In this document: positions 31,858 through 40,340 of the stretch, one piece after another
Numbering within the stretch: the stretch's first letter is position 1
How the letters are laid out: every line of letters starts with the position of its first letter
Source of the DNA: CAVVJA01 sp963779485
GTDB lineage: Bacteria > Actinomycetota > Actinomycetes > Mycobacteriales > Jatrophihabitantaceae
Assembly (NCBI GenBank): GCA_963779485.1
Contig: CAVZYJ010000008.1
Coordinates: 124,001 to 188,000 of the forward strand
DNA: 64,000 bases
Reading direction: 5' to 3'
The notes under the pieces: model-generated
Databases searched by the model: none
Told to the model about the DNA's origin: nothing
Seen by the model: only the letters and a program-made list of their open reading frames with translations
Translations under genes and position numbers: made by a program

Positions 31858-31869
31858 TTTCAAAGCCTC
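31816..31869 (-). repeat. 54 bp inverted repeat, right copy, at the B-C boundary
   Basis: Inverted match to 27449-27502. GC-rich sequence begins immediately after its last base (31869). Ending exactly at a repeat edge is typical for a contig that broke at a multi-copy element, and supports an artificial join to the actinobacterial segment. Confidence 0.7.
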
Positions 31870-32149
31870 GGGGTTGGAGCCGCGTCAAGATGTCCCCGAG
31901 GCTTCTGGCGGCTGCGGCATGGTGCGGCGCTGATTTCGGGTCGTCCAGGATGCGCGCCATCGCCATCGCCGCTGCTACAAGCCCCGGACGTGTGACTGTC
32001 ACCGGCAACGGGGCTAGCTCGGCCCGCACTGCGTCCTGAACCTCCGTGGTGATCGGTGCATCATTCACCGGCGCCGCGGCTGCGGCTTCGGCGCGTCGCC
32101 TCGCCCGGTACTCGCGCATGTATTCGCGACTCTGCTCGCGTGTCCGCAT
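31870..32149 (-). CDS. Phage/mobile-element small protein (terminase small subunit-like?), 3' truncated
   Basis: The ATG at 32149 gives a basic coiled N-terminus (MRTREQSREYMREYRARRRA) and a helical C-terminus (GLVAAAMAMARILDDPKSAP, AAARSLGDILTRL). ALAMARILDDPK-type helices followed by an Ala-rich segment recall small terminase-like proteins of actinobacterial prophages; this is tentative. The frame continues eight codons into the AT-rich repeat (FEIKNN), so the true end is missing. Confidence 0.4.
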
Positions 32150-32208
32150 GGTTTCCCCTTACTACATAGCTTCTCTTCATTTCTACATGCCATGTAGCGT
32201 TTCAGGGT

Positions 32209-32367
32209 ATGAGTGATACCACGGTGCGGTTGAGACCTGATCAGGTCGAGCCGTTGGACCGGTTCGCGGCTGAGGCGTCACGGTCTAGGAGCAACGCGGC
32301 GCAATGGCTGATCGATCAGGCTTTGCAGCGTCGGAGCGAGCCCGTCAAGCAGGACGGCGCCGAGTGA
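32209..32367 (+). CDS. Short ribbon-helix-helix protein
   Basis: 52 residues: TTVRLRPDQVEPLDRFAAEA then SNAAQWLIDQAL. A beta strand followed by two helices fits a CopG/Arc-type DNA-binding protein. Its stop overlaps the next ATG (TGATG), starting a chain of five coupled small genes to 33,662. It is probably the regulator of this cassette (inference). Confidence 0.6.
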   Translation: MSDTTVRLRPDQVEPLDRFAAEASRSRSNAAQWLIDQALQRRSEPVKQDGAE

Positions 32368-32543
32368 TGCCCGTGATCAGGTACCGCGTGGTCGGCGCCG
32401 AGGAGTACGCCCAGGAGCAGAGGATCCTGGCCTTCGAGAAGCGCGTCCAGAGGCACTCCGAGTGGGTCAATGACCCGTTCGGCTACATCGCGAGGACCAC
32501 CACGTTCCTCGCGGAGAGCGGGCTATTCGAGGTACCGACGTGA
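32367..32543 (+). CDS. Small hypothetical protein of mobile-element cassette
   Basis: 58 residues starting MPVIRYRVVGAEEYAQEQRI. No motif recognised. Start and stop both overlap neighbouring genes by 1-4 bases, which supports it being real. Confidence 0.45.
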   Translation: MPVIRYRVVGAEEYAQEQRILAFEKRVQRHSEWVNDPFGYIARTTTFLAESGLFEVPT

Positions 32544-32767
32544 ACCGGCTGACGCCTGCGCAGGCGGAGCAGCAGAGCTGGTACCTCGACGGCTATCGAC
32601 GCGGCCACACCGTCGCGGAAGTCGTGGCGCGTGCCAGCAAGGCGATGGACGACGCCGATGCGCGGGCGGGGCGTGGAGCGCTACTCGAGCGTGCGCCGCC
32701 GTGGATCGTGTCGCCAATCGTTGAGGGTTCGTCGTTTCTAGATCGTTTAAGGAGCCGTTACAGATGA
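32540..32767 (+). CDS. Small hypothetical protein of mobile-element cassette
   Basis: 75 residues from GTG 32540 (GTGA overlap). Contains SWYLDGYRRGHTVAEVVARA, a helix-rich stretch. Family not recognised. Its stop overlaps the next ATG (ATGA). Confidence 0.45.
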   Translation: MNRLTPAQAEQQSWYLDGYRRGHTVAEVVARASKAMDDADARAGRGALLERAPPWIVSPIVEGSSFLDRLRSRYR

Positions 32768-33324
32768 CTGAGTTCGAAGACCTGACGGTGCGTTACACGG
32801 CCGGCTGGATCGGCTTCGACGGGCGCGGGCTGCCGTCGGTGGAGGGCGCCGGCCTGATGCTGCCCGATGTGTCGATCGAGGCGCTGGCTTCGCAGGAAGT
32901 GCATGATCGGCGGGCTGCGGCTGAGCGTGCGGCGAGCTGGGAGATTCACCAGGAGAACGAGGCGCACGCTGCCCGATTGGCCGGATTCAGCGCGACGTCG
33001 GTCGAGCAAGTGCTGGCGAGGGTTCGGCAGGAGACTGCCATTAGCGACCGCCGAGCCGAGCGTCACCGGGCTCTCGAGCAGCTGCGACCGGAGGCCTTGT
33101 CGGAGCGCGAGATCACCGAGCGGCGGTTGCGGGAGACGGCTGCGGTGTCCCGCCAGCGAGGGCCGCGAGCTGGCCGACGACTGGCGCGCATCAGGGGAAT
33201 TCTTCACGGGGATGACGCGGTCAATCGGGCGCGGGATGAGCAGCAGGAACGCCGGTCCGGGCAGTGGCCGATGCTGACCCGCTCGACCGGCGCCGCAGAC
33301 TTCCGGATCGGAGACGTCCGATGA
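32764..33324 (+). CDS. Hypothetical protein of mobile-element cassette
   Basis: 186 residues, acidic N-terminus (MTEFEDLTVRYTAGWIGFDG) and long charged helices (DRRAAAERAASWEIHQENEA, EALSEREITERRLRETAAV). From about residue 130 the sequence turns Arg-rich, which may reflect an indel. No family recognised. ATGA overlap with both neighbours. Confidence 0.5.
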   Translation: MTEFEDLTVRYTAGWIGFDGRGLPSVEGAGLMLPDVSIEALASQEVHDRRAAAERAASWEIHQENEAHAARLAGFSATSVEQVLARVRQETAISDRRAERHRALEQLRPEALSEREITERRLRETAAVSRQRGPRAGRRLARIRGILHGDDAVNRARDEQQERRSGQWPMLTRSTGAADFRIGDVR

Positions 33325-33662
33325 CGGCGCCGACCGCTGACCAGCCTCGCGACGCGGGCCCGCCGGATTTGATGAAAATGTCGCTCGACTCGGTCGCGGT
33401 GTCGCAGTTCAGCATCACCGATCCGGATCCCGGACACTGGGGCCCGCCGGCCGACCTCGAGCCGATTCCGGACGGCATCCCGCACGACGCCGGCACCGCG
33501 AGCTGCATTACCGGCCTTGACGCGATCGCTGCGATGCAGGCCAGGGAAGCGCGCTACCAGGACCACCAGGACGATGTGGCGCCTCAGGGCGGCTCTGAGG
33601 GCGACCCGATGCCGTTGCCGACGTGGGACCACAGCCAGCCAGGCCGCAATCAGGACGGCTAG
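33321..33662 (+). CDS. Acidic hypothetical protein of mobile-element cassette
   Basis: 113 residues, Asp/Pro-rich (DLMKMSLDSVAVSQFSITDP, PADLEPIPDGIPHDAGT). Last gene of the coupled cassette. Low-complexity and probably disordered. Function unknown. Confidence 0.45.
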   Translation: MTAPTADQPRDAGPPDLMKMSLDSVAVSQFSITDPDPGHWGPPADLEPIPDGIPHDAGTASCITGLDAIAAMQAREARYQDHQDDVAPQGGSEGDPMPLPTWDHSQPGRNQDG

Positions 33663-33858
33663 AGACTCCGCCCCGCCCGATGCTCCATCCTCGTCGCGTC
33701 GGGCTGGGCGGTCATAACGGGTGACGCGTGCGCGCGTCAAAGTCACGGCCGTCGCTATGGCCGGCCGCGAGAAGCACGACACGCGTTCCTAACGGATGGC
33801 AGGGCCCAGGATCGCCAACGATAGTCTTTGCCACCCGACGATTAGAGATTCAGGTGAT

Positions 33859-34302
33859 ATGGCGAGGTCACGGCTCGACCGCCTGTTCGAGGAGGCAGAT
33901 CGACAGTTGGTCGAGGTCCGAGAGCAGAGCGCCGGTGTAGCTGCGCGCAGCGGGTTGCTGTTCAGCGCAACGGCTGTCGCAGCAGCGCTGCTGGCAGCCC
34001 GGATTGATCATCTCCAACACAAGCCCATAGGAGCCCTCTGGGCACTAGGCGTTGGCACATTTTTGGGCTTCATGACGCTCTTGGTTCCTTTTCAACTGGG
34101 GCCCAACCCGGTCTCTCTCATCTCGTGGTCGAAGGTTCCATCCGATGCAAACCTCTCAAGTCTCTACGAAGCGAAGCTAATGGCCCTGGACGCCAACCGA
34201 CAGCGGCTAGCAGTAATGAGCGCGACGTTCTACCTTCAAGTTATTGGAGCCGTGGTGGCCATCGTGCTCGCCTTATTCGCGGCAGGAGGCTACATTACGT
34301 GA
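33859..34302 (+). CDS. Membrane protein with two to three helices
   Basis: ATG 33859 (MARSRLDRLFEEADRQLVEV) is preferred over the ATG at 33796 because the extension lacks protein character. Helices: SGLLFSATAVAAALLAARID, LGVGTFLGFMTLLVPF, YLQVIGAVVAIVLALFAAGG. The amphipathic N-terminus and paired helices are common in small actinobacterial membrane proteins of unknown role. The GTG of the next gene overlaps its stop. Confidence 0.6.
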   Translation: MARSRLDRLFEEADRQLVEVREQSAGVAARSGLLFSATAVAAALLAARIDHLQHKPIGALWALGVGTFLGFMTLLVPFQLGPNPVSLISWSKVPSDANLSSLYEAKLMALDANRQRLAVMSATFYLQVIGAVVAIVLALFAAGGYIT

Positions 34303-34787
34303 CAAATCCGCGGTCATCGGACGAAGCGGACGACCTCGATACGTTGGTATTCGACGTTGACTCCGTCATCGAGGCACGACGATCCCTCGATCACTGGCGC
34401 TTGTCGCCGCTCGCCTGGTTGGCTACGAGGACCCTTGATAATGCTCAGCACAGAGGGCTGTTTGGGAATCTCGGATCTGAGCGCTTGACACGACCTCAGC
34501 AGTTGTCGACGGAGGCCCACGAGGCGCAGGCGGAGGCCCACGAGGCGCAGGCGGAGTCCCAAGGTCGTAGGGCGGGGAACGCGAGTCTGTGGGGGGCCGT
34601 GGCGGCGTCTCCGGTCATGCCGCGGCGGGCGGCTCTTCGGCGGGCTCGGACGAACCGCGTGCTCCAAGGGCGCGCGCTCTCGGTGGGCCGTCATCGGGGC
34701 CAAGCCAGAGCCAGAGTAACGATCCTGATCCTGCGAGGCCCCTGGGCATACGCGCGGCATTTCCATCCATCCCGAGCCATAGGTTAG
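34299..34787 (+). CDS. Hypothetical protein with short internal repeat
   Basis: Starts GTG 34299 (overlap with previous stop). The first 110 residues look coding (VTNPRSSDEADDLDTLVFDV, ARRSLDHWRLSPLAWLATRT) and include a duplicated 21-base unit encoding EAHEAQA twice (34516-34557). The rest becomes Arg-rich and overlaps the next gene's frame, so the true end may be near 34,600. Confidence 0.4.
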   Translation: MTNPRSSDEADDLDTLVFDVDSVIEARRSLDHWRLSPLAWLATRTLDNAQHRGLFGNLGSERLTRPQQLSTEAHEAQAEAHEAQAESQGRRAGNASLWGAVAASPVMPRRAALRRARTNRVLQGRALSVGRHRGQARARVTILILRGPWAYARHFHPSRAIG

Positions 34788-36313
34788 GTAAGGGCCGACC
34801 GGCTGGACACGCTCCGATCACATCTGGACAGCCAGGGGCGTCGATCGACGACCCAACTGGCGCGAACTTCAGTGTGCCCGCCGACCGCGAGAAATGGGTA
34901 GCTCCGTACCAAGCAGGCCTGGTCATAATCGACATGCTGGCAGCGTTAATTGCCGTCGTTGCTGCATACGTCATTCGCTATGGCGTGCCAGGGCCCAAGG
35001 TCAACACCGGCCTATACATTGCCGTTGCTATCGCCCTGCCGCTGGCCTGGGTCGCGGTTGTCGGCTCAACCGCAACTACGAGCGCCAGTTCGTCGGGGTA
35101 GGAGCAGCCGAGTTCCAACGCATCTTCCGTGCGTTCTTCTACCTCACTACCGTCGTCGCCTTTGTGTCATTTGCAACCGGCGCGGACCTTTCCCGCGGCT
35201 TTATCGTCCTGGCACTCCCCTTCGCCCTTTGCTTCGATCTCCTCGGCCGATATGCGGCCCGCAAATACCTACACAGGATGCGTTCCGCAGGTCGGGCAAT
35301 GCGTTCTGTACTGGTGGTCGGCGATCTTGAGGCGATCGCCCATTCCGCCCCGCCATGCTGCTGCGCGATCAGTACGCCGGCATGCAGGTCGTAGGTGCGT
35401 GCGTCCCCAGCGAAATCATGAACGATGAGGTCGTAGAAGGACTGGACGAGATCGGCGTTCCGCTACTTGGTGATGCGGACTCGATTGTCGACTCTGCTCA
35501 TTTCATCGGGGCCCACGCCGTCGCCGTCGTCTCCTCAAGCCTGATCGGCCCGGAAAAGCTCCGGTGGATATCCTGGCAGCTCGAAAGTACCAATCTGCAG
35601 ACTGGTCGTCTCACCTGGGCTGATCGAGGTCGCGGGACCTCGCCTGCATATCCAGCCAGTCGCCGGCCTACCATTACTCGAGATTGACAAGCCGAAGTTC
35701 AGCGAGAAGTCCGCCGATTCCTCAAGGGTGCATTCGACCGGACAGTGGCGTTCCTGTCCTTGGCAGTGCTGTCACCGATCCTGGTTGTTAATCGCGCTGG
35801 CTATACGGCTTGACCAGCCGCGGGCCAGTGCTGTTCATGCAGAAACGAGTGGGGCGAGACGGCAAGACCTTCACCATGCTCAAGTTCCGCTCGATGTATA
35901 CCAACGCCGAGGACCGGCTTGCTGAGCTGCGGGAAAAGAACCTCAGCGCCGATGGAGTTGCTGTTTAAGATGCGTGACGACCCTCGCGTAACGCGAATCG
36001 GCAAGTTCCTCCGCAAGTTCTCGCTCGACGAGTTGCCGCAGTTGTTTAACATCCTGGTCGGGTCCATGTCGCTTGTCGGTCCTCGGCCTCCACTCCCGTC
36101 GGAGGTTGCGCAATACGGCGACGATGTGCGACGTCGACTGCTCGTCAAGCCAGGGCTAACCGGCCTATGGCAGGTAGCGGACGCAGCGACCTGAGCTGGG
36201 AAGAATCGGTGCGGCTCGATCTCCGCTACGTGGAGAACTGGTCACCTGCCCTTGACCTCATCATTCTGTGGAAAACCGTATTCGCGGTATTAGGCCGGTC
36301 CGGGGCGTATTGA
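34589..36313 (+). CDS. Polyprenyl glycosylphosphotransferase (exopolysaccharide initiation), frameshifted
   Basis: The composite protein has four N-terminal membrane helices (VIIDMLAALIAVVAAYVIRY and following), a CoA-binding-like middle domain, and a C-terminal bacterial sugar transferase domain: MLKFRSMY, KMRDDPRVTRIGKFLRKFSL DELPQLFNI, GSMSLVGPRPPLPSEV, KPGLTGLWQV. It adds sugar-1-phosphate to undecaprenyl phosphate, starting capsule or exopolysaccharide synthesis at the membrane. At least seven single-base indels lie between 35,080 and 36,180, like those in segment A. The start is uncertain; the conserved part begins around 34,850. Confidence 0.8.
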
Positions 36314-36340
36314 CAAAGACTCATGTGGACGGCCTAGCCT

Positions 36341-36592
36341 CTAAACCCACGACGGCGGTCCTGCATTCGGGTCTCGGCACGGCGGGAAGCTGAGCACCAA
36401 CCCGCACTCGCGGCCATCGACGTCGAACTGGCAGGTGTAGGTGCGGTGGCCGCGTACGCCAGGCATGCAGTCGCACGGCGACCAGCCGACCAGGGTGCCG
36501 CGAGGCAGTAGCGGGTGCCCAGCAGGGCAACGCTCCGGAGCTACCTCGACGACGCTGCCATCCGGCAATCGTTCGAACGCATGTTCGAGCAT
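36341..36592 (-). CDS. Small cysteine-rich (zinc-binding?) protein
   Basis: 83 residues from ATG 36592: ERCPAGHPL, WSPCDCMPGVRGHRTYTCQF and GRECGLVLSFPPCRD. Seven Cys and several His spaced as in zinc ribbons. Such short proteins are widespread in Actinobacteria without known function. Confidence 0.45.
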   Translation of the reverse strand: MLEHAFERLPDGSVVEVAPERCPAGHPLLPRGTLVGWSPCDCMPGVRGHRTYTCQFDVDGRECGLVLSFPPCRDPNAGPPSWV

Positions 36593-36959
36593 CGCATCCG
36601 GCTGGCCAGCGCGCAATCGACTTACCGCTGGGCAGCAGAAACGAGGTACCTCTCCGGCCGACCTAAAGAGCGCGTGTCGTTCACTCCTCTCGGTTGGCGA
36701 TGCTCCCCTCGCCGAGCATGCTCGCGGCGATCGCCAGCACCGCGTTGACGAGCGCCAGCCGTAGCTGGGCGTCCCGCTCACCGCGCTTGGTAGCGAGGGG
36801 CAGGGCGACGAGGATCCTCTCGCTTTCAACAAAATGGCGGTCGCGGCGATCGACTGTGGTGTGGTGTGCTTGCCATGGGCCGGCTCCGTCCGGTCAAGGC
36901 CTGGTCGTTGTGATCGCCTCACGCGGCCAGGCCGCTATGGGGTACGTCTCGCTCATCGT

Positions 36960-37169
36960 CTACCGGAAACCAAGACGATCAAGAACCGGGTGCACCTCGA
37001 CCTGACCACCGGCGCCGACGATCGGGACGCCGAGATCGAGCGGCTACTGCGGCTCGGCGCCCGCCGGGTCAACATCGGGCAGACCGGCGACGAATCCTGG
37101 ACCGTTCTCGCCGATACGGAGGGAAACGAATTCTGCGTCGTGCGCCCGAAATCAACCCTCATCGAATGA
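36960..37169 (+). pseudogene. VOC/glyoxalase-like domain, C-terminal fragment
   Basis: KTIKNRVHLDLTTGADDRDA, LLRLGARRVNIGQTGDESWT and DTEGNEFCVVRPK match the C-terminal half of the glyoxalase-like (PF18029) family. No N-terminal half is seen in any frame upstream, so it is truncated. Confidence 0.5.
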
Positions 37170-37224
37170 CCGCCCGGCAAACAGCCCCACGGACGTCGCC
37201 TTACTCCGGGAGCGCGAGCGAACA

Positions 37225-37480
37225 AGATGGTCGCGGGACCACCCTCTGATCCGTCGGGTCCTTCGACGACCTTGCCGTTATCGCGCCGGCGCGGACCGGC
37301 GCGACGAGGTGGGTGCGTTGACGGCCTGCCACCGGGTCTGTGCTGATTCGATGAGCTTGAACGCCATCGCGACACCGGCGGCGCGGGAGCCGGGGCCGTT
37401 GGTGACTCGCGGCGAACCTGAGCTGGTGAGGAACCTCCACGACAATGCCTTAAGGTCCCTCCCGGGAGAGCACGCGGCCA
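37225..37480 (-). pseudogene. IS256-type transposase C-terminal remnant
   Basis: Minus-strand frames give GSRAAGVAMAFKLIESAQTR WQAVNAP and HLVAPVRAGA, resembling the end of mutator-type (IS256) transposases. There is a frameshift in the middle and no catalytic region. Confidence 0.35.
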
Positions 37481-37576
37481 AGATCGCGGCCCCGACGCTT
37501 GCCCTTCCTGACGCGAGAGCGTCGAGGTTCTCACCGCGCTGCTGACCTCGGCGGGGAAGCGCTGAGGTCGGGACCG

Positions 37577-38197
37577 TTACCGCTCCCGGACTGCGTAGGT
37601 CAGGTGGGTCACCCGCTGCGTCGGCTCCGCACGAACCGGCTTCAGAGCCACCCGGGCGGCGGCCACGCCGTCGAACAGGCGGATTCCGGAGCCGAACAGA
37701 ACGGGTGAGAGCGCGATCGAGAACTCGTCGATCAGGGCGGCGTTCACGTACTGCAGGATCGTTGCGCCGCCGCCCGCGATGCGGACGTCTCGGTCGCCGG
37801 CGGCCTCGCGGGCCTGGTCGAGCGCGGGCTCGATTCCGTCATCGACGAAGTGGAAGGTGGTCCCGCCCGGCCGCTGCCAGGGGTCACGCTTCTCGTGTGT
37901 CACGACGAAGACCGGCGTGTGGAACGGAGCCTCCTCCGGCCACGCCTGCTCACCGGCGTCGAACATGCGCTTGCCCATCACGCTCGCGCCGGTGCGCTCG
38001 AACGTGTCCCGCACGATGTCGTTGTTGCGCCCTTCCTCGCCGCCCTCGCCGAGCTTCAGGTTCTCCCGGAAGAACCGCAGCGGGAATATCCACTGCTGCA
38101 GTTCCATCCACTGCTGCCCCATCAAGTCCTCGCGGGACTCGGGCGCGATGAAACCGTCGAGCGACATCGACACGCTGAAGAACACCTTCCCGGCCAT
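37577..38197 (-). CDS. Dihydrofolate reductase-like (RibD C-terminal domain) protein
   Basis: 206 residues: KVFFSVSMSLDGFIAPE, ASVMGKRMFDAGEQAW, VRIAGGGATILQYVNAALID, HLTYAVRER. The GGG and SLDGF motifs bind NADPH. This DHFR-like branch is common in actinobacteria and has no assigned substrate. Its ATG overlaps the stop of the SRPBCC gene (ATGA), so it ends a three-gene operon. Confidence 0.8.
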   Translation of the reverse strand: MAGKVFFSVSMSLDGFIAPESREDLMGQQWMELQQWIFPLRFFRENLKLGEGGEEGRNNDIVRDTFERTGASVMGKRMFDAGEQAWPEEAPFHTPVFVVTHEKRDPWQRPGGTTFHFVDDGIEPALDQAREAAGDRDVRIAGGGATILQYVNAALIDEFSIALSPVLFGSGIRLFDGVAAARVALKPVRAEPTQRVTHLTYAVRER

Positions 38198-38703
38198 CAG
38201 CGCTCCGCTCCCTTCGCAACGATCTCGGTGAGGTAGGCAACCAGGTTGCTCAAGGTCTGCTGGCCGCCCTCGATCGCGTGGTACTTCTCGACCGCCTCGT
38301 CGCGCAGTTCCTTGGTCGGGAACACCGTGCGCATCTCGATCCGGGTCGCCGCACCGTGGCGCTCGAAGGTGAGGACCGACTCGAAGGCGTTCGGGTCGCC
38401 GCGGGACTCACCGTGCAGTAGCGCGATCCGCTCCGGCGGGGCGATCTCGGTCCAGGTGATCCACTCGGTATAGTCCGTCCCGTCCGGTCCGTGCATCACG
38501 AAGTCCCACTCCCCGCCGATACGGAACTCGAACGACTGCGTAGTCGGCGTGAACCCCTCCGGTCCCCACCATCGCGACAGGTGCCGGACCTCGGTGAACG
38601 CCTCGAACACCAGCTCCCGTGGGGCGTCGATGACCCGGGAGATGACGATCTCGCGGTCGGCCGTCTTGGACTGCACCGGCGCTTCTCGTCTCGTCGCGTT
38701 CAT
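38197..38703 (-). CDS. SRPBCC/AHSA1-like ligand-binding protein
   Basis: 168 residues: VISRVIDAPRELVFEAFTEV, LSRWWGPEGFTPTTQSFEFR, GGEWDFVMHGPDGTDY. This is the AHSA1 (START-like) fold that binds hydrophobic ligands in a helix-grip cavity. It is flanked by an ArsR regulator and a DHFR-like gene, a very frequent trio in actinobacteria whose substrate is unknown. Confidence 0.85.
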   Translation of the reverse strand: MNATRREAPVQSKTADREIVISRVIDAPRELVFEAFTEVRHLSRWWGPEGFTPTTQSFEFRIGGEWDFVMHGPDGTDYTEWITWTEIAPPERIALLHGESRGDPNAFESVLTFERHGAATRIEMRTVFPTKELRDEAVEKYHAIEGGQQTLSNLVAYLTEIVAKGAER

Positions 38704-38706
38704 CAG

Positions 38707-39060
38707 CTACTCCTCCTGCCTTTCCTGCTTCAGGTCCTGCACGTATGCGCCCAGCCGGTCGAAGCTCTCGTCCCAGAACCGCTCGAACCCGCCGGTCCAC
38801 TCGTGGACCGGCCGCAGCCCGTCGGCGTCAAGGCCGTACCGGCGCTGCTTGCCGGCCTTGCGGTCCCGCACCAGCCCGACCTCCCGGAGCACCCGCAGGT
38901 GTTTGGACGCGCGTGGCTGGGCCATCCCCAGCTCCCGGGCCAGCTCGGTCACCGGCCGCTCACCCGCCCGCAACAGCACCAGGATCTCCCGGCGCTGCGG
39001 CTCGGCGATCGCGTTGAAGACGTCCGACGTCGTCGCTGCTCGTGCCATGGCCGCCATCAT
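38707..39060 (-). CDS. ArsR-family transcriptional regulator
   Basis: Winged-helix DNA-binding protein: TSDVFNAIAEPQRREILVLL, RPVTELARELGMAQPRASKH, LRVLREVGLV. No metal-site Cys in the recognition helix, so it is not a classic arsenic sensor. The start is placed at ATG 39060 (MMAAMARAATTSD), as the upstream 64 codons do not resemble protein. It probably controls the two downstream genes. A perfect hairpin lies 168 bases upstream. Confidence 0.82.
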   Translation of the reverse strand: MMAAMARAATTSDVFNAIAEPQRREILVLLRAGERPVTELARELGMAQPRASKHLRVLREVGLVRDRKAGKQRRYGLDADGLRPVHEWTGGFERFWDESFDRLGAYVQDLKQERQEE

Positions 39061-39227
39061 ATGCCCATATCGGCATGTGTCAAAAGGTGGAGGAAACAGG
39101 CCGGTCCTGCCCTCGTCAGCTAGGCGCCGCAGCTCGACCTGCCGACTCAGTGCAAACGACTGGGTGGCGCAGCCCAATCGCCTTATCTGCGCGGACGGCC
39201 CGGCATCGATGCTTCGCGCAGAGCAAG

Positions 39228-39262
39228 CGTTGTACGGGTGATCTTCGATCACCCGTACAACG
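39228..39262. promoter_or_regulatory. Perfect 16 bp inverted repeat
   Basis: CGTTGTACGGGTGATC (39228-39243), loop TTC, then the exact complement GATCACCCGTACAACG. There is no T-run on either side, so an operator or a recombination remnant is as likely as a terminator. Confidence 0.55.
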
Positions 39263-39370
39263 ACAGTTTCCGAGTGCCGTCGAGCGTTGGGAGGATCGGT
39301 CTCGCGAAGTCGCGGGCTGCATCTTTATGCATTCGACGCATCTAGTAACGAACGACCGGATCTGCCGCGG

Positions 39371-39570
39371 TCAGCGCGCACGGACTCCGAGCCGTCGAAG
39401 CCGAGACTCTCGGTCGTTGCCCCAGAAGATGAGAAGTAGCGCGCCGTGGGTACGCCGAGCCACACTAGCCAGCCCGAAGCCGTCGGTGTGGTGAGTGCGA
39501 TCCAACTCCCGGCCAGGACTGATGCGCTGATCAGCGCCACCGATATCCACAGGCGTGCGGCCTCCGGCAC
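39371..39570 (-). CDS. Possible small membrane protein (frameshifted)
   Basis: LWISVALISASVLAGSWIAL, then ASGWLVWLGVPTA and, after a frame change, HGALLLIFWGNDRESRLRRL. Two hydrophobic helices and a basic end give it protein character. No family recognised. Confidence 0.3.
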
Positions 39571-39751
39571 GGCGCGAGTCTCTCGTGCCGTCGCCCGTCT
39601 TCCACGCCGCGCACGGAGTCATGACCCACTTGAGACTGATCGACGAGGCAAACCACTGAATACACGCTTATGCCGCGTTGAACGTTTGTTCGCGGGGGCG
39701 CGGAACTGCCGATGGGCGTGCATCCGCGAGATCGCTATGTGCCGCCCGCGT

Positions 39752-40246
39752 TCAGACCGGGCGCGACCAGACCTCCAAGAAATGTTGGGCGGCTTCGTAC
39801 CGACTGATCCGTGCGCGCACGCCACTCGTCGATTCGAGGCGTCGATTGTTCCGGAGGTTGTCCGCGAGATCAGCGAGCTTGACCCGGCGAGCGAGGGGGT
39901 CGTGGGCGAGTCGCTCGATGTAATCGGCGTACGGAACCGTCCTGTCGTGCGTGAGGAGCAGAACCGCGCGAACGATGTGCTCATCAAACCCGAGTTCACG
40001 TATTTCGGCGACATCGACACTCGTGTCTTCGAGCACGTCATGCAACAGAGCAACGATCTGCTCGTCACCTTCCTCCAGCGCCTCCATCACCCGGATCGGA
40101 TGGCATATGTAGGGCTCACGCTCGGGCGACGGATACACCTGACCACGATGAGCAGTCGTCGCAAGTTCGAGCGCGACGGCAAGTTTGGCTCGGTCCGCGG
40201 TCACACCGACATCTTCGCTTCGGCGCCAAGCGGCGCGCGCCAGCAA
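39752..40246 (-). CDS. HD-domain phosphohydrolase (RelA/SpoT-HD-like)
   Basis: 164 residues: ALELATTAHRGQVY, ICHPIRVMEALEEGDEQIVA LLHDVLEDTSV, VKLADLADNLRN. The H...HD...D metal-binding set is complete, matching small alarmone hydrolase-like HD proteins. Probably hydrolyses a nucleotide (ppGpp or similar), inferred from family. The frame is intact; the first 15 residues are doubtful and a start at the internal GTG (VTADRAKL) is possible. Confidence 0.75.
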   Translation of the reverse strand: MLARAAWRRSEDVGVTADRAKLAVALELATTAHRGQVYPSPEREPYICHPIRVMEALEEGDEQIVALLHDVLEDTSVDVAEIRELGFDEHIVRAVLLLTHDRTVPYADYIERLAHDPLARRVKLADLADNLRNNRRLESTSGVRARISRYEAAQHFLEVWSRPV

Positions 40247-40340
40247 CGTGTTGACGCTCGCTGATCTGCCGCAGATAGTTGGCGTCCAACCAGCCGAAGA
40301 GAGATGATCTTGTGAGATGATCGAAGGCCCCGTAATCTTG

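Noticed and set aside
20540..31870. Horizontal transfer of an AT-rich island
   Set aside because: Unrelated genes are cut at the left border and the right border coincides with a repeat edge; no integrase, tRNA or direct repeats flank it. A join artefact explains this better.
37309..37545. Plus-strand hypothetical ORF
   Set aside because: The opposite strand shows transposase similarity; the plus frame is a shadow.
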